Part shown: piece after piece, positions 51,910 to 59,096 of the stretch
Layout of the letters: each line of letters opens with the position of its first letter
How positions within the stretch are numbered: the first letter of the stretch is position 1
Origin: CAYJAD01 sp964369995
Lineage (GTDB): Bacteria > Desulfobacterota > Desulfovibrionia > Desulfovibrionales > Desulfovibrionaceae
Reading direction: 5' to 3'
Assembly (NCBI GenBank): GCA_964369995.1
Contig: CAYJHH010000004.1
Span: 1-59,096 of the forward strand
DNA: 59,096 nt
Notes under the pieces: generated by a model
Told to the model about the DNA's origin: nothing
Databases searched by the model: none
The model's input: only the letters and a program-made list of their open reading frames with translations
Program-made: the position numbers and the translations under genes

Positions 51910-53520
51910 TTATAAAAAACTCGCTGCATCAATCAGCAATTTTGTATATGTACTTTGGGGATTTCTAAAAATTTTTGCCGCATCGCCATATTCAACCACT
52001 TTACCGTGTTGCATAACAATGATGCTATGGCATAAAGACTGAACTAAAGACAAATCGTGAGTAATAAACACACAAGACAAATGCATTTTTTCTTGTATAT
52101 CTTTAATGAGCTGCGTTATTTGAAATTGCGTATTTCTATCCAATGAAGAGGTTGGTTCATCAAAAATAATACACTGAGGCTCCATAACTAAAGCGCGCGC
52201 AATACATATACGTTGGCACTGTCCACCAGAAAATTCATGGGGATAGCGATGCCGAATGCTGGGGTCAAGGTCTACCTTTTCCATGGCCGCCATAACCTTT
52301 GCATCAAGTTCTTGAGAGGAAAGCTTTTGCCCATCACGTATGCCTTCGGCTATGCACTGTTGCACGCTCATACGTGGATTCAGTGCCGCCAAAGGATCTT
52401 GAAATACCATTTGCATTTTTTTTCTTGTAACGCGCAAGGATTGAGCGCTTTGCTCTTGTAGATTATTTCCCTCGAAAATAATCTTTCCTTCAGAAGGAAG
52501 CAGCTGCGCTATGGCAAGGCCAAGAGAGCTTTTACCAGAGCCACTTTCCCCCACTATGCCCAAACATTCTCCCTGCTTTAAATGAAAAGAAACATCATTA
52601 ACGGCATGAAAAAATTCTCTTTTTTTCCAAAACCAGGTCTGAGGCAAAGGATAACGCACATGAAGATTTTCAAGAGTCAGTACATCTTTGGCTTGCTGCG
52701 AAAGCGTAGCCGGCAAGTTTTCTTGTGAACGCTCAAGCAGCATTTTAGAATATTCGTGCTGCGGCGCAGAAAAGACTTGCTGCGCTTCTCCAAATTCTAC
52801 CACGCGCCCTTCCTGCATGACGCAAATATCATCGGCAATGCGGCGCATCATATTTAAATCATGACTGATAATAAGTAATGTTACTTTATGCTTTACCGAG
52901 CGTAGTAGCTCCACAACTTGCAATTGCACTGCGGCATCCAAAGCCGTGGTAGGTTCATCAGCCATAAGTATATCCGGCTCAGGAATCAACGCCATGGCCA
53001 ACATGGCTCTTTGCCTTTGCCCGCCGGAAAGCTGATGCGGAAAAGCTTGCATAATGCGCTCAGGCTCATCAATGCCCAAACTTTGTAAAAGGTCGCAGGC
53101 TTTTTCCTTTGCCTCTTTGGCAGAGCATGAAACATGCAAAGTTAAGGCTTCTACAATCTGACGTCCTACCTTATGTAAGGGATTAAAACTACTCAGAGGA
53201 TCTTGAAAAAGCATGGAAATATGCTTACCACGCAAAGATTGCATGACCTCATTATCTTTAAGTGGAAGTTCATTTCCCTTAAAAAAAACAGAACCTTGCG
53301 TAAGATGTATACCTGCAGGAAAAATACCCATAAGCGATTTTGCCGTAAGAGACTTACCAGAGCCGCTTTCTCCCACAATACCAAGCACACGCCCTTCATA
53401 GAGGGTAAAAGAAATGCCATGTACCAGCTCTTTAACTTCCGGTTCTTGCCCCCAATGCTGTATTTTTGATGAAATATGTATATTTTTGGCTTCAAGAAGC
53501 ACTGCATGCGTATCAGCCAT
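51910..53520 (-). CDS. yejF: peptide ABC transporter fused ATPase YejF
   Basis: 536 residues from the ATG ending at 53520, with GGAGG 8 bases upstream; the longer frame has no SD. It has two complete ABC ATPase domains: Walker A GESGSGKSLTAKS, signature LSGGQRQRAMLA, Walker B ILMADEP in the first; GESGSGKSSLGLA, FSGGQCQRICIA, CIIFDEP in the second. Length and layout match E. coli YejF (about 529). It powers import of oligopeptides, including microcin C-like peptides. It overlaps yejE by 8 bp. Confidence 0.93.
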   Translation of the reverse strand: MADTHAVLLEAKNIHISSKIQHWGQEPEVKELVHGISFTLYEGRVLGIVGESGSGKSLTAKSLMGIFPAGIHLTQGSVFFKGNELPLKDNEVMQSLRGKHISMLFQDPLSSFNPLHKVGRQIVEALTLHVSCSAKEAKEKACDLLQSLGIDEPERIMQAFPHQLSGGQRQRAMLAMALIPEPDILMADEPTTALDAAVQLQVVELLRSVKHKVTLLIISHDLNMMRRIADDICVMQEGRVVEFGEAQQVFSAPQHEYSKMLLERSQENLPATLSQQAKDVLTLENLHVRYPLPQTWFWKKREFFHAVNDVSFHLKQGECLGIVGESGSGKSSLGLAIAQLLPSEGKIIFEGNNLQEQSAQSLRVTRKKMQMVFQDPLAALNPRMSVQQCIAEGIRDGQKLSSQELDAKVMAAMEKVDLDPSIRHRYPHEFSGGQCQRICIARALVMEPQCIIFDEPTSSLDRNTQFQITQLIKDIQEKMHLSCVFITHDLSLVQSLCHSIIVMQHGKVVEYGDAAKIFRNPQSTYTKLLIDAASFL

Positions 53521-54553
53521 TGCTTTTTCCTCCATTAGGGTCAAAAGCATCTCGCACTGCTTCTCCTATAAATACAAATAAACACAATAATCCACCAAGA
53601 ACCACAAAGGCTGTTATTCCTATCCATGGGGCATGAATATTATTTTTGCCTTGCGCCAAAAGCTCACCCAAAGAAGGCGAACCGGGAGGCAAGCCAAAGC
53701 CCATAAAATCTAAAGAAGTCAGCGTAGTAATTGCCCCGCTAAAAATAAATGGTAAATAGCTGATGGTAGCCACCAAGGCATTGGGGAGAATATGGCGCAC
53801 AATAATACGCCCATCGCTAATGCCCATACTCTTGGCAGCACGTACATAATCCAATTGCCTGCAGCGCAAAAATTCTGCTCGCACCACGTGCACTAGCCCC
53901 ATCCAGCTAAAGAGCAGTATAATAGCTAAAAGCGACCAAAATGACATGACAATCATACTAGAAAGAATAATAAGCACGTATAAAGTGGGAATACCCGACC
54001 AAATTTCCATAAAACGCTGAAACAACAAGTCCACTTTACCGCCAAAATATCCCTGTACTGCGCCGGCAGCAATGCCCACAGTGGAGCTTACCACGCACAA
54101 AGCCAATCCAAAAAGCAGTGATATTCTAAAGCCATAAAGAATGCATGCCACCATGTCGCGCCCTTGGTCATCGGTACCTAACCAATTTTGTAAAGAAGGC
54201 GGCGCGGGGTATTGCGTCACGGCATAGTTTACTGTGTTATACGAAAAACGTATGGGCGCCCACAGCATAAAGCCTTCTTTCTCAATATTTTCTTGTATAA
54301 AAGCATCGTGATAATTGGTTTCAATGGGCAAAATACCACCAAAAACAGTTTCAGGGTATGCATGCAATAAAGGAGAATACACCTCGTCTTTGTACACAAT
54401 TAACAGCGGCTTTTCATTGGCAAAAAGTTCTGCCCCCAAGCTCAATGCAAAGAACACAAGTAATATCCACAAGGAAATCCAACCACGCCTGTGCGCTTTA
54501 AAGGCAGCAAGCTTTCGCTGAGTATGCGGCGAAAGAGAAAAAAACACAGCCAT
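53513..54553 (-). CDS. yejE: peptide ABC transporter permease YejE
   Basis: 346 residues. An N-terminal TM (GWISLWILLVFFALSLGAEL) is followed by the periplasmic segment with LLHAYPETVFGG typical of YejE, then five TM helices with the permease loop EFLRCRQLDYVRAAKSMGIS and the G-x(n)-P coupling region HILPNALVATISYLP. It pairs with YejB in the inner membrane. Stop and start codons overlap those of yejB and yejF. Confidence 0.93.
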   Translation of the reverse strand: MAVFFSLSPHTQRKLAAFKAHRRGWISLWILLVFFALSLGAELFANEKPLLIVYKDEVYSPLLHAYPETVFGGILPIETNYHDAFIQENIEKEGFMLWAPIRFSYNTVNYAVTQYPAPPSLQNWLGTDDQGRDMVACILYGFRISLLFGLALCVVSSTVGIAAGAVQGYFGGKVDLLFQRFMEIWSGIPTLYVLIILSSMIVMSFWSLLAIILLFSWMGLVHVVRAEFLRCRQLDYVRAAKSMGISDGRIIVRHILPNALVATISYLPFIFSGAITTLTSLDFMGFGLPPGSPSLGELLAQGKNNIHAPWIGITAFVVLGGLLCLFVFIGEAVRDAFDPNGGKSNG

Positions 54554-55659
54554 TACTTACCCCTCCCAGCAAAATTAATGCGCGGGTCCACCAAGGAATA
54601 CGTAATGTCAGAAACAATGCGCATAACTAAACCTAAAAGAGTAAATATGTATAAAGTGGCAAACATTACCGGATAATCTCGAGACATGGCAGCTTCAAAA
54701 CCCAATAACCCTATGCCATCCAAGGAGAAAATAACTTCAATAAGCAAGGATCCGGTAAAAAACATGCCAATAAAGGCCGAAGGAAAGCCGGCTATAACTA
54801 TAAGCATGGCATTGCGGAAAATATGACCATACAAAATTTTACGCATGGGCAAACCTTTTGCTAAGGCTGTAATGGCATATTGCTTATGTATTTCATCTAA
54901 AAAAGAATTTTTCGTTAAGGTGGTTAAAGTAGCAAAGCCGCCTATAACCATGGCCGTGAGAGGTAAAGCCAAATGCCAGAAATAATCTGCTATTTTTCCT
55001 AACAGGGAAAGTTCGGCAAAGTTGGCTGACACCAACCCGCGTAAGGGAAAGACGCTCCAATAACTACCACCGGCAAAAAGCACAATAAGCAATACGGCAA
55101 AAAGAAAACCTGGAATAGCATCACCAATAACCACCAAGGTACCTGTGACAGCATCAAACTTACTGCCATGCTTCACCGCTCTGCGTATGCCTAAGGGGAT
55201 GGAAATAAAATAAATAATAAGAGTGCTCCACACCCCCAAAGAAATGGATACCGGCAAAGCATCCCCAATGAGTTGCAACACACTGCGCCCTTTAAAGAAA
55301 CTTTCACCAAAGTCAAAGGTAAGATAGTTGCCAAGCATGAGCAAATAGCGCTCGCCTATGGGCTTATCAAAACCATACATCTTTTCAATGGAGCTTATAA
55401 CTTCAGGAGAAAGCCCGCGAGAGCCTTTATACATGCCCTCGCCACCACTATCTTCTAAGGCTTGAGATTTTTCTATGCCAGCATCGCCCCCTTCGCCGCC
55501 AAGTCTTTCCATATAGGCAGAGTCCTGTCCTTCCATTTTGAGCAAATATTGCTCAACCGGCCCTCCAGGAGCTGACTGTATAATGAAAAAATTCAGGGTG
55601 ATTATTCCTAAAAATGTAGGAATAAGTAAGAGCAAACGCTTTAAAATATACGCAAACAT
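54553..55659 (-). CDS. yejB: peptide ABC transporter permease YejB
   Basis: 368 residues. Begins with the DppB-type N-terminal helix (MFAYILKRLLLLIPTFLGII, then NFFIIQSAPGGPVEQ), has the YejB-specific insertion before the second TM (GGEGGDAGIEKSQALEDSGG) and the inner-membrane component loop NSFLDEIHKQYAITALAKGL with the coupling helix HIFRNAMLIVIAGFP. It overlaps yejA and yejE by one base each. Confidence 0.93.
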   Translation of the reverse strand: MFAYILKRLLLLIPTFLGIITLNFFIIQSAPGGPVEQYLLKMEGQDSAYMERLGGEGGDAGIEKSQALEDSGGEGMYKGSRGLSPEVISSIEKMYGFDKPIGERYLLMLGNYLTFDFGESFFKGRSVLQLIGDALPVSISLGVWSTLIIYFISIPLGIRRAVKHGSKFDAVTGTLVVIGDAIPGFLFAVLLIVLFAGGSYWSVFPLRGLVSANFAELSLLGKIADYFWHLALPLTAMVIGGFATLTTLTKNSFLDEIHKQYAITALAKGLPMRKILYGHIFRNAMLIVIAGFPSAFIGMFFTGSLLIEVIFSLDGIGLLGFEAAMSRDYPVMFATLYIFTLLGLVMRIVSDITYSLVDPRINFAGRGK

Positions 55660-57491
55660 TATTGATTTCCATATCCTGTTTGAGAATTAAGCAAGCGTTT
55701 TTCCGCCTCTTCATCTAACCACCATGAGAATATATCTACGCCATTAGCTGGAGGTACAGGACTGTGCGCAAATTTATCCCAATAAGCTACACGGGTTACA
55801 GGTGAATACCACCCTGGAACGACATAATAATTCCACAAAAGCACTCTATCCAAAGCATGAGATGCAGTAAGCACTTCTTGACGGTTTTTTGCCAAGATAA
55901 TTTTTTCCACCAAGGCATCAACCACCGGTAAGTTTACGCCGGCATAATTTCGAGAACCCTGCGTATCAGCCGCTTCACTTGTCCAATAATTCCTTTGTTC
56001 ATTACCGGGGTGACTGGATTGGGGTACGCGGCTTATAATGACATCATAATCAAAGGTACGCACCCTGCTTACATATTGCGTAGGATCCACCACGGCAACT
56101 TGCAAATCAATGCCCAAGCGAGCAAGATTTTCACGATAAGGCAAAATTATACGCTGCAATGAAGCTGAAGAGAGCAATACAGAAAAACGCAAAGGACTTC
56201 CTTGAGCATTTTGCATAACACCATCTTGTAATTTCCAGCCGGCTTCTTCTAAAAGCTTAAGCGCTTGCGCCATTTGCGCACGAATATTACCGTCACCTTT
56301 TGTTGTTTCTATGGTAAAGGGCGTAGTAAAAACTTCTTTTGGCAAACTGTCTTCAAAGGGCTTAAGCAAGGCAAGTTCTTCTGGAGAAGGAAGCCCCTTA
56401 GCCGCCAAATCACTATTGCTAAAATAGCTATTGGAGCGCACATAGGCATCATAAAAAAGCGCCTTATTGGTCCATTCAAAATCAAAAATAAGCCCTAAAG
56501 CTTTACGAACCTGTATTTGCTTAAAAATATCTCGACGCGTATTAAAGAAAAAACCATACATACCTTGAGAACGATTGGTTGCAAATTCTTCCTTTTTGAT
56601 AAAGCCTGCATCTACAGCTTTGCCTGTATACGCTGTGGCCCAAGATTTTGCCGTACCTTCTGTATAAAGATCAAAAGTTCCAGCCTTAAAGGCCTCACGC
56701 GCCACCGTTTCATCACGATAATATTCATAGCGTAACACATCAAAATTATTACGCCCTTTATTTACGGGTAAATCTTTAGCCCAGTAATCAGCCACGCGCT
56801 CATATTCAATATAATTTCCTGGGGAAACATCTTTAACTTTATAGGCACCATTACCTAAAGGGGCAGTGAGGCTTGGTTTCGTAAAATCTTTATCTGCCCA
56901 GTAATGTTTTGGAAGAATAGGTAATTGTGCTAAAATGATAGGTAATTCTCTATTGTTCTTTTCTTTGAAGGTAAAACGTACATCCAAAGTATCTAATACT
57001 TCCACCTTATCCACAGAGGCATAGTATTGCTTATAATACGGCGCACCTTTTTCCATAAGCGTTGTGAAGGTAAAAGCCACATCCTCTGCAGTAATAGGCG
57101 TTCCATCGTGAAAGCGCGCTTTGGGATTAATATGAAAAGTAATAAAAGAACTATCAGGCGCTACGCTAAAAGCCTCAGCAATAAGTCCATGCGTTTCAAA
57201 TATACGGCTGTCCGGTACACTTTCCCCTAATGTATCATAAATGAAACCTATGCCCATGGCCGCCATACCGCGAGGAATAAAACCATGTAAGGAGTCAAAA
57301 CTACCGCGACCAGAAAGACGTAAGGTTCCGCCTTTGGGAGCGTTAGGATTCACATGCGGATAGTGCTCGCCATTCCATTCATATTGTTCAGAGTTATCAA
57401 TACGTAATACTTTTACAGGCTCCAGCGCATACGCATTCATGGGCATAGCAAGAAGACAAAAAAAGAGCATCATAAGCTTTATGAGTTTCAT
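55659..57491 (-). CDS. yejA: peptide ABC transporter solute-binding protein YejA
   Basis: 610 residues with a signal peptide (MKLIKLMMLFFCLLAMPMNA-YALEP). SBP_bac_5 hallmarks: HYPHVNPNAPKGGTLRLSG, FDSLHGFIPRGM, HDGTPITAEDVAFTFTTL, GNGAYKVKDVSPG. The length matches YejA (about 604). It captures oligopeptides in the periplasm. It is the first gene of an 11-gene minus-strand run that reaches 43882 with gaps no larger than about 60 bp, so its promoter probably drives the TonB and M16 genes as well. SD AGGA is 9 bases before the ATG. Confidence 0.93.
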   Translation of the reverse strand: MKLIKLMMLFFCLLAMPMNAYALEPVKVLRIDNSEQYEWNGEHYPHVNPNAPKGGTLRLSGRGSFDSLHGFIPRGMAAMGIGFIYDTLGESVPDSRIFETHGLIAEAFSVAPDSSFITFHINPKARFHDGTPITAEDVAFTFTTLMEKGAPYYKQYYASVDKVEVLDTLDVRFTFKEKNNRELPIILAQLPILPKHYWADKDFTKPSLTAPLGNGAYKVKDVSPGNYIEYERVADYWAKDLPVNKGRNNFDVLRYEYYRDETVAREAFKAGTFDLYTEGTAKSWATAYTGKAVDAGFIKKEEFATNRSQGMYGFFFNTRRDIFKQIQVRKALGLIFDFEWTNKALFYDAYVRSNSYFSNSDLAAKGLPSPEELALLKPFEDSLPKEVFTTPFTIETTKGDGNIRAQMAQALKLLEEAGWKLQDGVMQNAQGSPLRFSVLLSSASLQRIILPYRENLARLGIDLQVAVVDPTQYVSRVRTFDYDVIISRVPQSSHPGNEQRNYWTSEAADTQGSRNYAGVNLPVVDALVEKIILAKNRQEVLTASHALDRVLLWNYYVVPGWYSPVTRVAYWDKFAHSPVPPANGVDIFSWWLDEEAEKRLLNSQTGYGNQ

Positions 57492-57909
57492 CTAAATTAT
57501 TCCTAGGATTTTGGCATGACATGACTACAAAAAAACATTTTATGACAAGAATATTACTCAAGTTTTTTGGAACCATGTAAAATGTTGTTGCAGATACAAA
57601 GACTTTTGAAATGATATAATCGAAGCAGACCCTTACCATAGCTGTAAATAGAATGTCAATATCATAATCTTTTAGCATTTGTTAACATTTTGTTACCTTA
57701 TGTTTTTTATATATTTTTTTTGATGTTGACAGTCATTGTGTTTAAGAGTAGATGTTTCACCCTTAAAATTGACATTAGCTGTTTACATGTGAACTCACTC
57801 TTAACTGAGTTCCATCCCCAATGCAGTTAGACAAAAACAGTACAAAATAAGCAAAGCAATGGTGCTAAGATTCATTCCATGCAAAGCAAAAACGCCATCA
57901 GCAATTTGC
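57492..57909. promoter_or_regulatory. upstream region of the yej-TonB-M16 operon
   Basis: An AT-rich stretch with no gene. On the minus strand a TTGACA (57654-57659) is present but lacks a good -10 at the right distance. A Fur-like dyad was looked for and not found convincingly. The part nearest 57910 may belong to the autotransporter remnant interrupted by copy C. Confidence 0.35.
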
Positions 57910-57913
57910 AGAT

Positions 57914-58197
57914 AGTCGACACTGAAAAACAACTTAACTACCCGTGAAAATAAATTTTTTACTTTTTGACGCCGTAATAAACTTTACCAGAAATTAACGT
58001 ATGGAATACGTTTTCTGGCAAAGTTTAGACAACTGAAATACTTTTTTTCAGATGTCGACGACACAAGTCATGCCTGCGGCATGGCTTGCCGCCACGTAAA
58101 ATAAGCCGGAATTTACTTCCGGCGTCCCCGAAAGGGGTATTTGTAGTGAGCGTGCCTTTCTTAAAAACGTATGAAAATACGTTTTTAAGCATCGACT
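57914..58197. mobile_element. MITE-like element, long form (copy C)
   Basis: A 284-bp element flanked by a 4-bp direct repeat AGAT (57910-57913, 58198-58201). The left end is AGTCGACACTGAAAAACAAC; the right end is ATCGACT. 57914-58059 corresponds to copy A. The remainder has four intact hairpins: CATGCC-tgc-GGCATG, GCCGGAA/TTCCGGC, CCCC-GAAA-GGGG (GNRA loop) and CTTAAAAACGTAT/ATACGTTTTTAAG. It has no coding capacity and is better preserved than copy B. Confidence 0.9.
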
Positions 58198-58198
58198 A

Positions 58199-58475
58199 GA
58201 TAGTACAAATCTGGCTGTGCATGGTGCTGTCAATGTTACCAAGTCCGGAAATTTTTATATTATTAACGAACCAGTCTCACCATCAGTAGTGTAAACATAA
58301 GCAACCCATGCAAAGGACAAGACGGCACTGTAACCGTTAAAGCACGTTAAACTTTGATACCAGTGCCTCTAACTTCTTACATACCTTGGACACGGTGGCT
58401 GGGCGAGATATCGCCATTACTGGCGGAACAAAATTAAACATTACATGTGATAACTTTGCTGCTTGCGCAACTTAA
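58199..58475 (+). pseudogene. decayed autotransporter/adhesin passenger fragment
   Basis: Three short frames in series read like one beta-helix passenger repeat: DSTNLAVHGAVNVTKSGNFY from 58199, then GTVTVKA near 58324, then TSASNFLHTLDTVAGRDIAI and TGGTKLNITCDNFAA to 58475. They are separated by stops and two frame changes. The Asn/Thr/Gly/Val-rich pattern is typical of autotransporter or haemagglutinin repeats. The 5' side is interrupted by copy C. The 58476-58612 stretch beyond shows nothing clear. Confidence 0.6.
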
Positions 58476-58633
58476 CCAAACGCCAGCATGCACTATATGG
58501 ATGTAGTCACCTATGCTAGACGTAGAAACGTAAGCATGAAACAGGCCATATGATTTTTGCTAACTTCCGTTACGTTTTCTAGTCTTACAACACTTTAACC
58601 ATAAACAACATCATGATTATAAAGGAAAACACC

Positions 58634-58843
58634 ATGAACTACACATGTACTTTGACAGTAGCACAAGAGAATAACAACACAGACTCTACTCTTTTTGATT
58701 GCTTTGCAAAAAATGTAGACCTTTTTTTACACGAACAAGATGATTCTAAAGGACAGGACACAGAAGAAGATACCTGTAATTGCGACGAAAAATGTACAGA
58801 CTGTGCTTGTAAAAAACCTCAAGAACCCAATACAATACAATAG
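58634..58843 (+). CDS. small Cys-rich acidic protein
   Basis: 69 residues from the ATG at 58634, chosen because AAAGGA lies 7 bases upstream; an in-frame ATG at 58613 lacks an SD. The C-terminal part has a cysteine cluster, C-N-C-D-E-K-C-T-D-C-A-C, within an Asp/Glu-rich tail, suggesting metal binding (metallothionein-like or a zinc/iron knuckle). There is no signal peptide. Two further cysteines lie near residues 5 and 23. I recognise no family. It is flanked by two MITE-like copies and a pseudogene, so it may be cargo of a recently rearranged segment. Confidence 0.6.
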   Translation: MNYTCTLTVAQENNNTDSTLFDCFAKNVDLFLHEQDDSKGQDTEEDTCNCDEKCTDCACKKPQEPNTIQ

Positions 58844-58862
58844 TTTTTTGTAAAGCATAAAG

Positions 58863-58883
58863 ATGTCATTTTGCAAGTGACAT
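58863..58883 (+). terminator. weak hairpin after the Cys-rich gene
   Basis: Stem ATGTCA/TGACAT with a 9-base loop, 20 bp after the stop codon. No U-tract follows. The rest of the gap to 59044 is AT-rich and shows no gene. Confidence 0.35.
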
Positions 58884-59044
58884 AAAATATAGTGGCTCAG
58901 ACATGGTCGTACAATAAGCCCATTTGATGATACATTTTGTCAGATAAGTTATATTGTTCGACCATTTCTTTTAAAACTTTTCCCCTCAAAAAAATCTGTA
59001 CACACGTTCTACCGCAACACATTTTGCCTTGGTGAGTTCTATTT

Positions 59045-59096
59045 AGTCGACACTGAAAAACAACTTAACTATCAGTAAAAATAGAACTTATAAATC
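59045..59096. mobile_element. MITE-like element, left end cut by the window edge (copy D)
   Basis: AGTCGACACTGAAAAACAAC followed by TTAACTATCAGTAAAAATAG and onward is identical to positions 32863-32914 of copy B up to the end of the window. Its full length and right flank cannot be seen. Confidence 0.85.

Noticed and set aside
57560..57720. Fur box upstream of yejA
   Set aside because: Short AT dyads such as GATATAATC are present, but none fits the 19-bp Fur pattern well enough in such AT-rich DNA.

Overview
Organism and setting. The window is about 59 kb of moderately AT-rich DNA from a Gram-negative bacterium. It has no rRNA, tRNA or ribosomal genes and no CRISPR array. Two giant type I-secreted RTX adhesins, a haem-motif sensor kinase with an HD-GYP regulator, a TAXI-type TRAP transporter, a Vibrio-TonB2-like energy-transduction cluster and a Yej-type peptide ABC importer suggest a (delta)proteobacterium, most plausibly Desulfovibrio-like. 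That assignment is inference; no phylogenetic marker is present.

Layout. (1) 1-704: 3' end of a gene for an AEKAA-repeat protein with a ~130-residue C-terminal domain that recurs twice more (ends of the genes at 5479-10110 and 42345-43265). (2) 892-4714: hybrid histidine kinase plus HD-GYP response regulator (c-di-GMP breakdown). (3) 4839-10110 (minus): a 1543-residue exported multidomain protein and a small PA14-like exported protein. (4) 10111-11321: long divergent regulatory region, then RTX adhesin 1 (11322-17204). (5) 17680-25279: RpiR regulator and a catabolic operon of class-V aminotransferase, aconitase-type dehydratase (two subunits), TRAP permease, TAXI binding protein and RraA/HMG-aldolase-like protein. 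(6) 25468-27221: RND efflux pump pseudogene, cut off at a MITE-like element. (7) Acyl-ACP thioesterase, then RTX adhesin 2 with a split vWA domain (28786-32655). (8) 33181-41971 (minus): run of exported paralogues leading into a TIR-TM-Sel1 protein and a DHH phosphoesterase fused to PGDYG-like domains. (9) 42345-43265: third C-terminal-domain paralogue. (10) 43882-57491 (minus): one 11-gene run, yejABEF, DUF3450, large ExbB (TtpC-like), ExbB, ExbD, TonB, TPR protein and M16 zinc protease. (11) 57914-59096: MITE copies, a decayed autotransporter-like fragment and a small Cys-rich protein.

How it fits together. Much of the window concerns the cell envelope. Both adhesins carry an identical-position di-alanine (PAAG, residues 92-95) after a conserved N-terminal module, as expected of LapA-type adhesins whose release is controlled by c-di-GMP through LapD/LapG; an HD-GYP regulator lies nearby, but the secretion and LapDG genes are not here. 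The long minus-strand operon joins a TonB motor, a periplasmic protease and a peptide importer, suggesting uptake of a protein or large peptide, periplasmic digestion and import of the fragments. The catabolic operon would take up a carboxylate or amino acid and convert it by transamination, (de)hydration and aldol cleavage.

Mobile DNA. A family of 181-303 bp hairpin-rich elements with AGTCGAC termini occurs in four clear copies and one relic. Two copies have 4-bp target duplications (AAGT, AGAT). One sits at a deletion junction that ends the RND gene, and another interrupts the autotransporter remnant.
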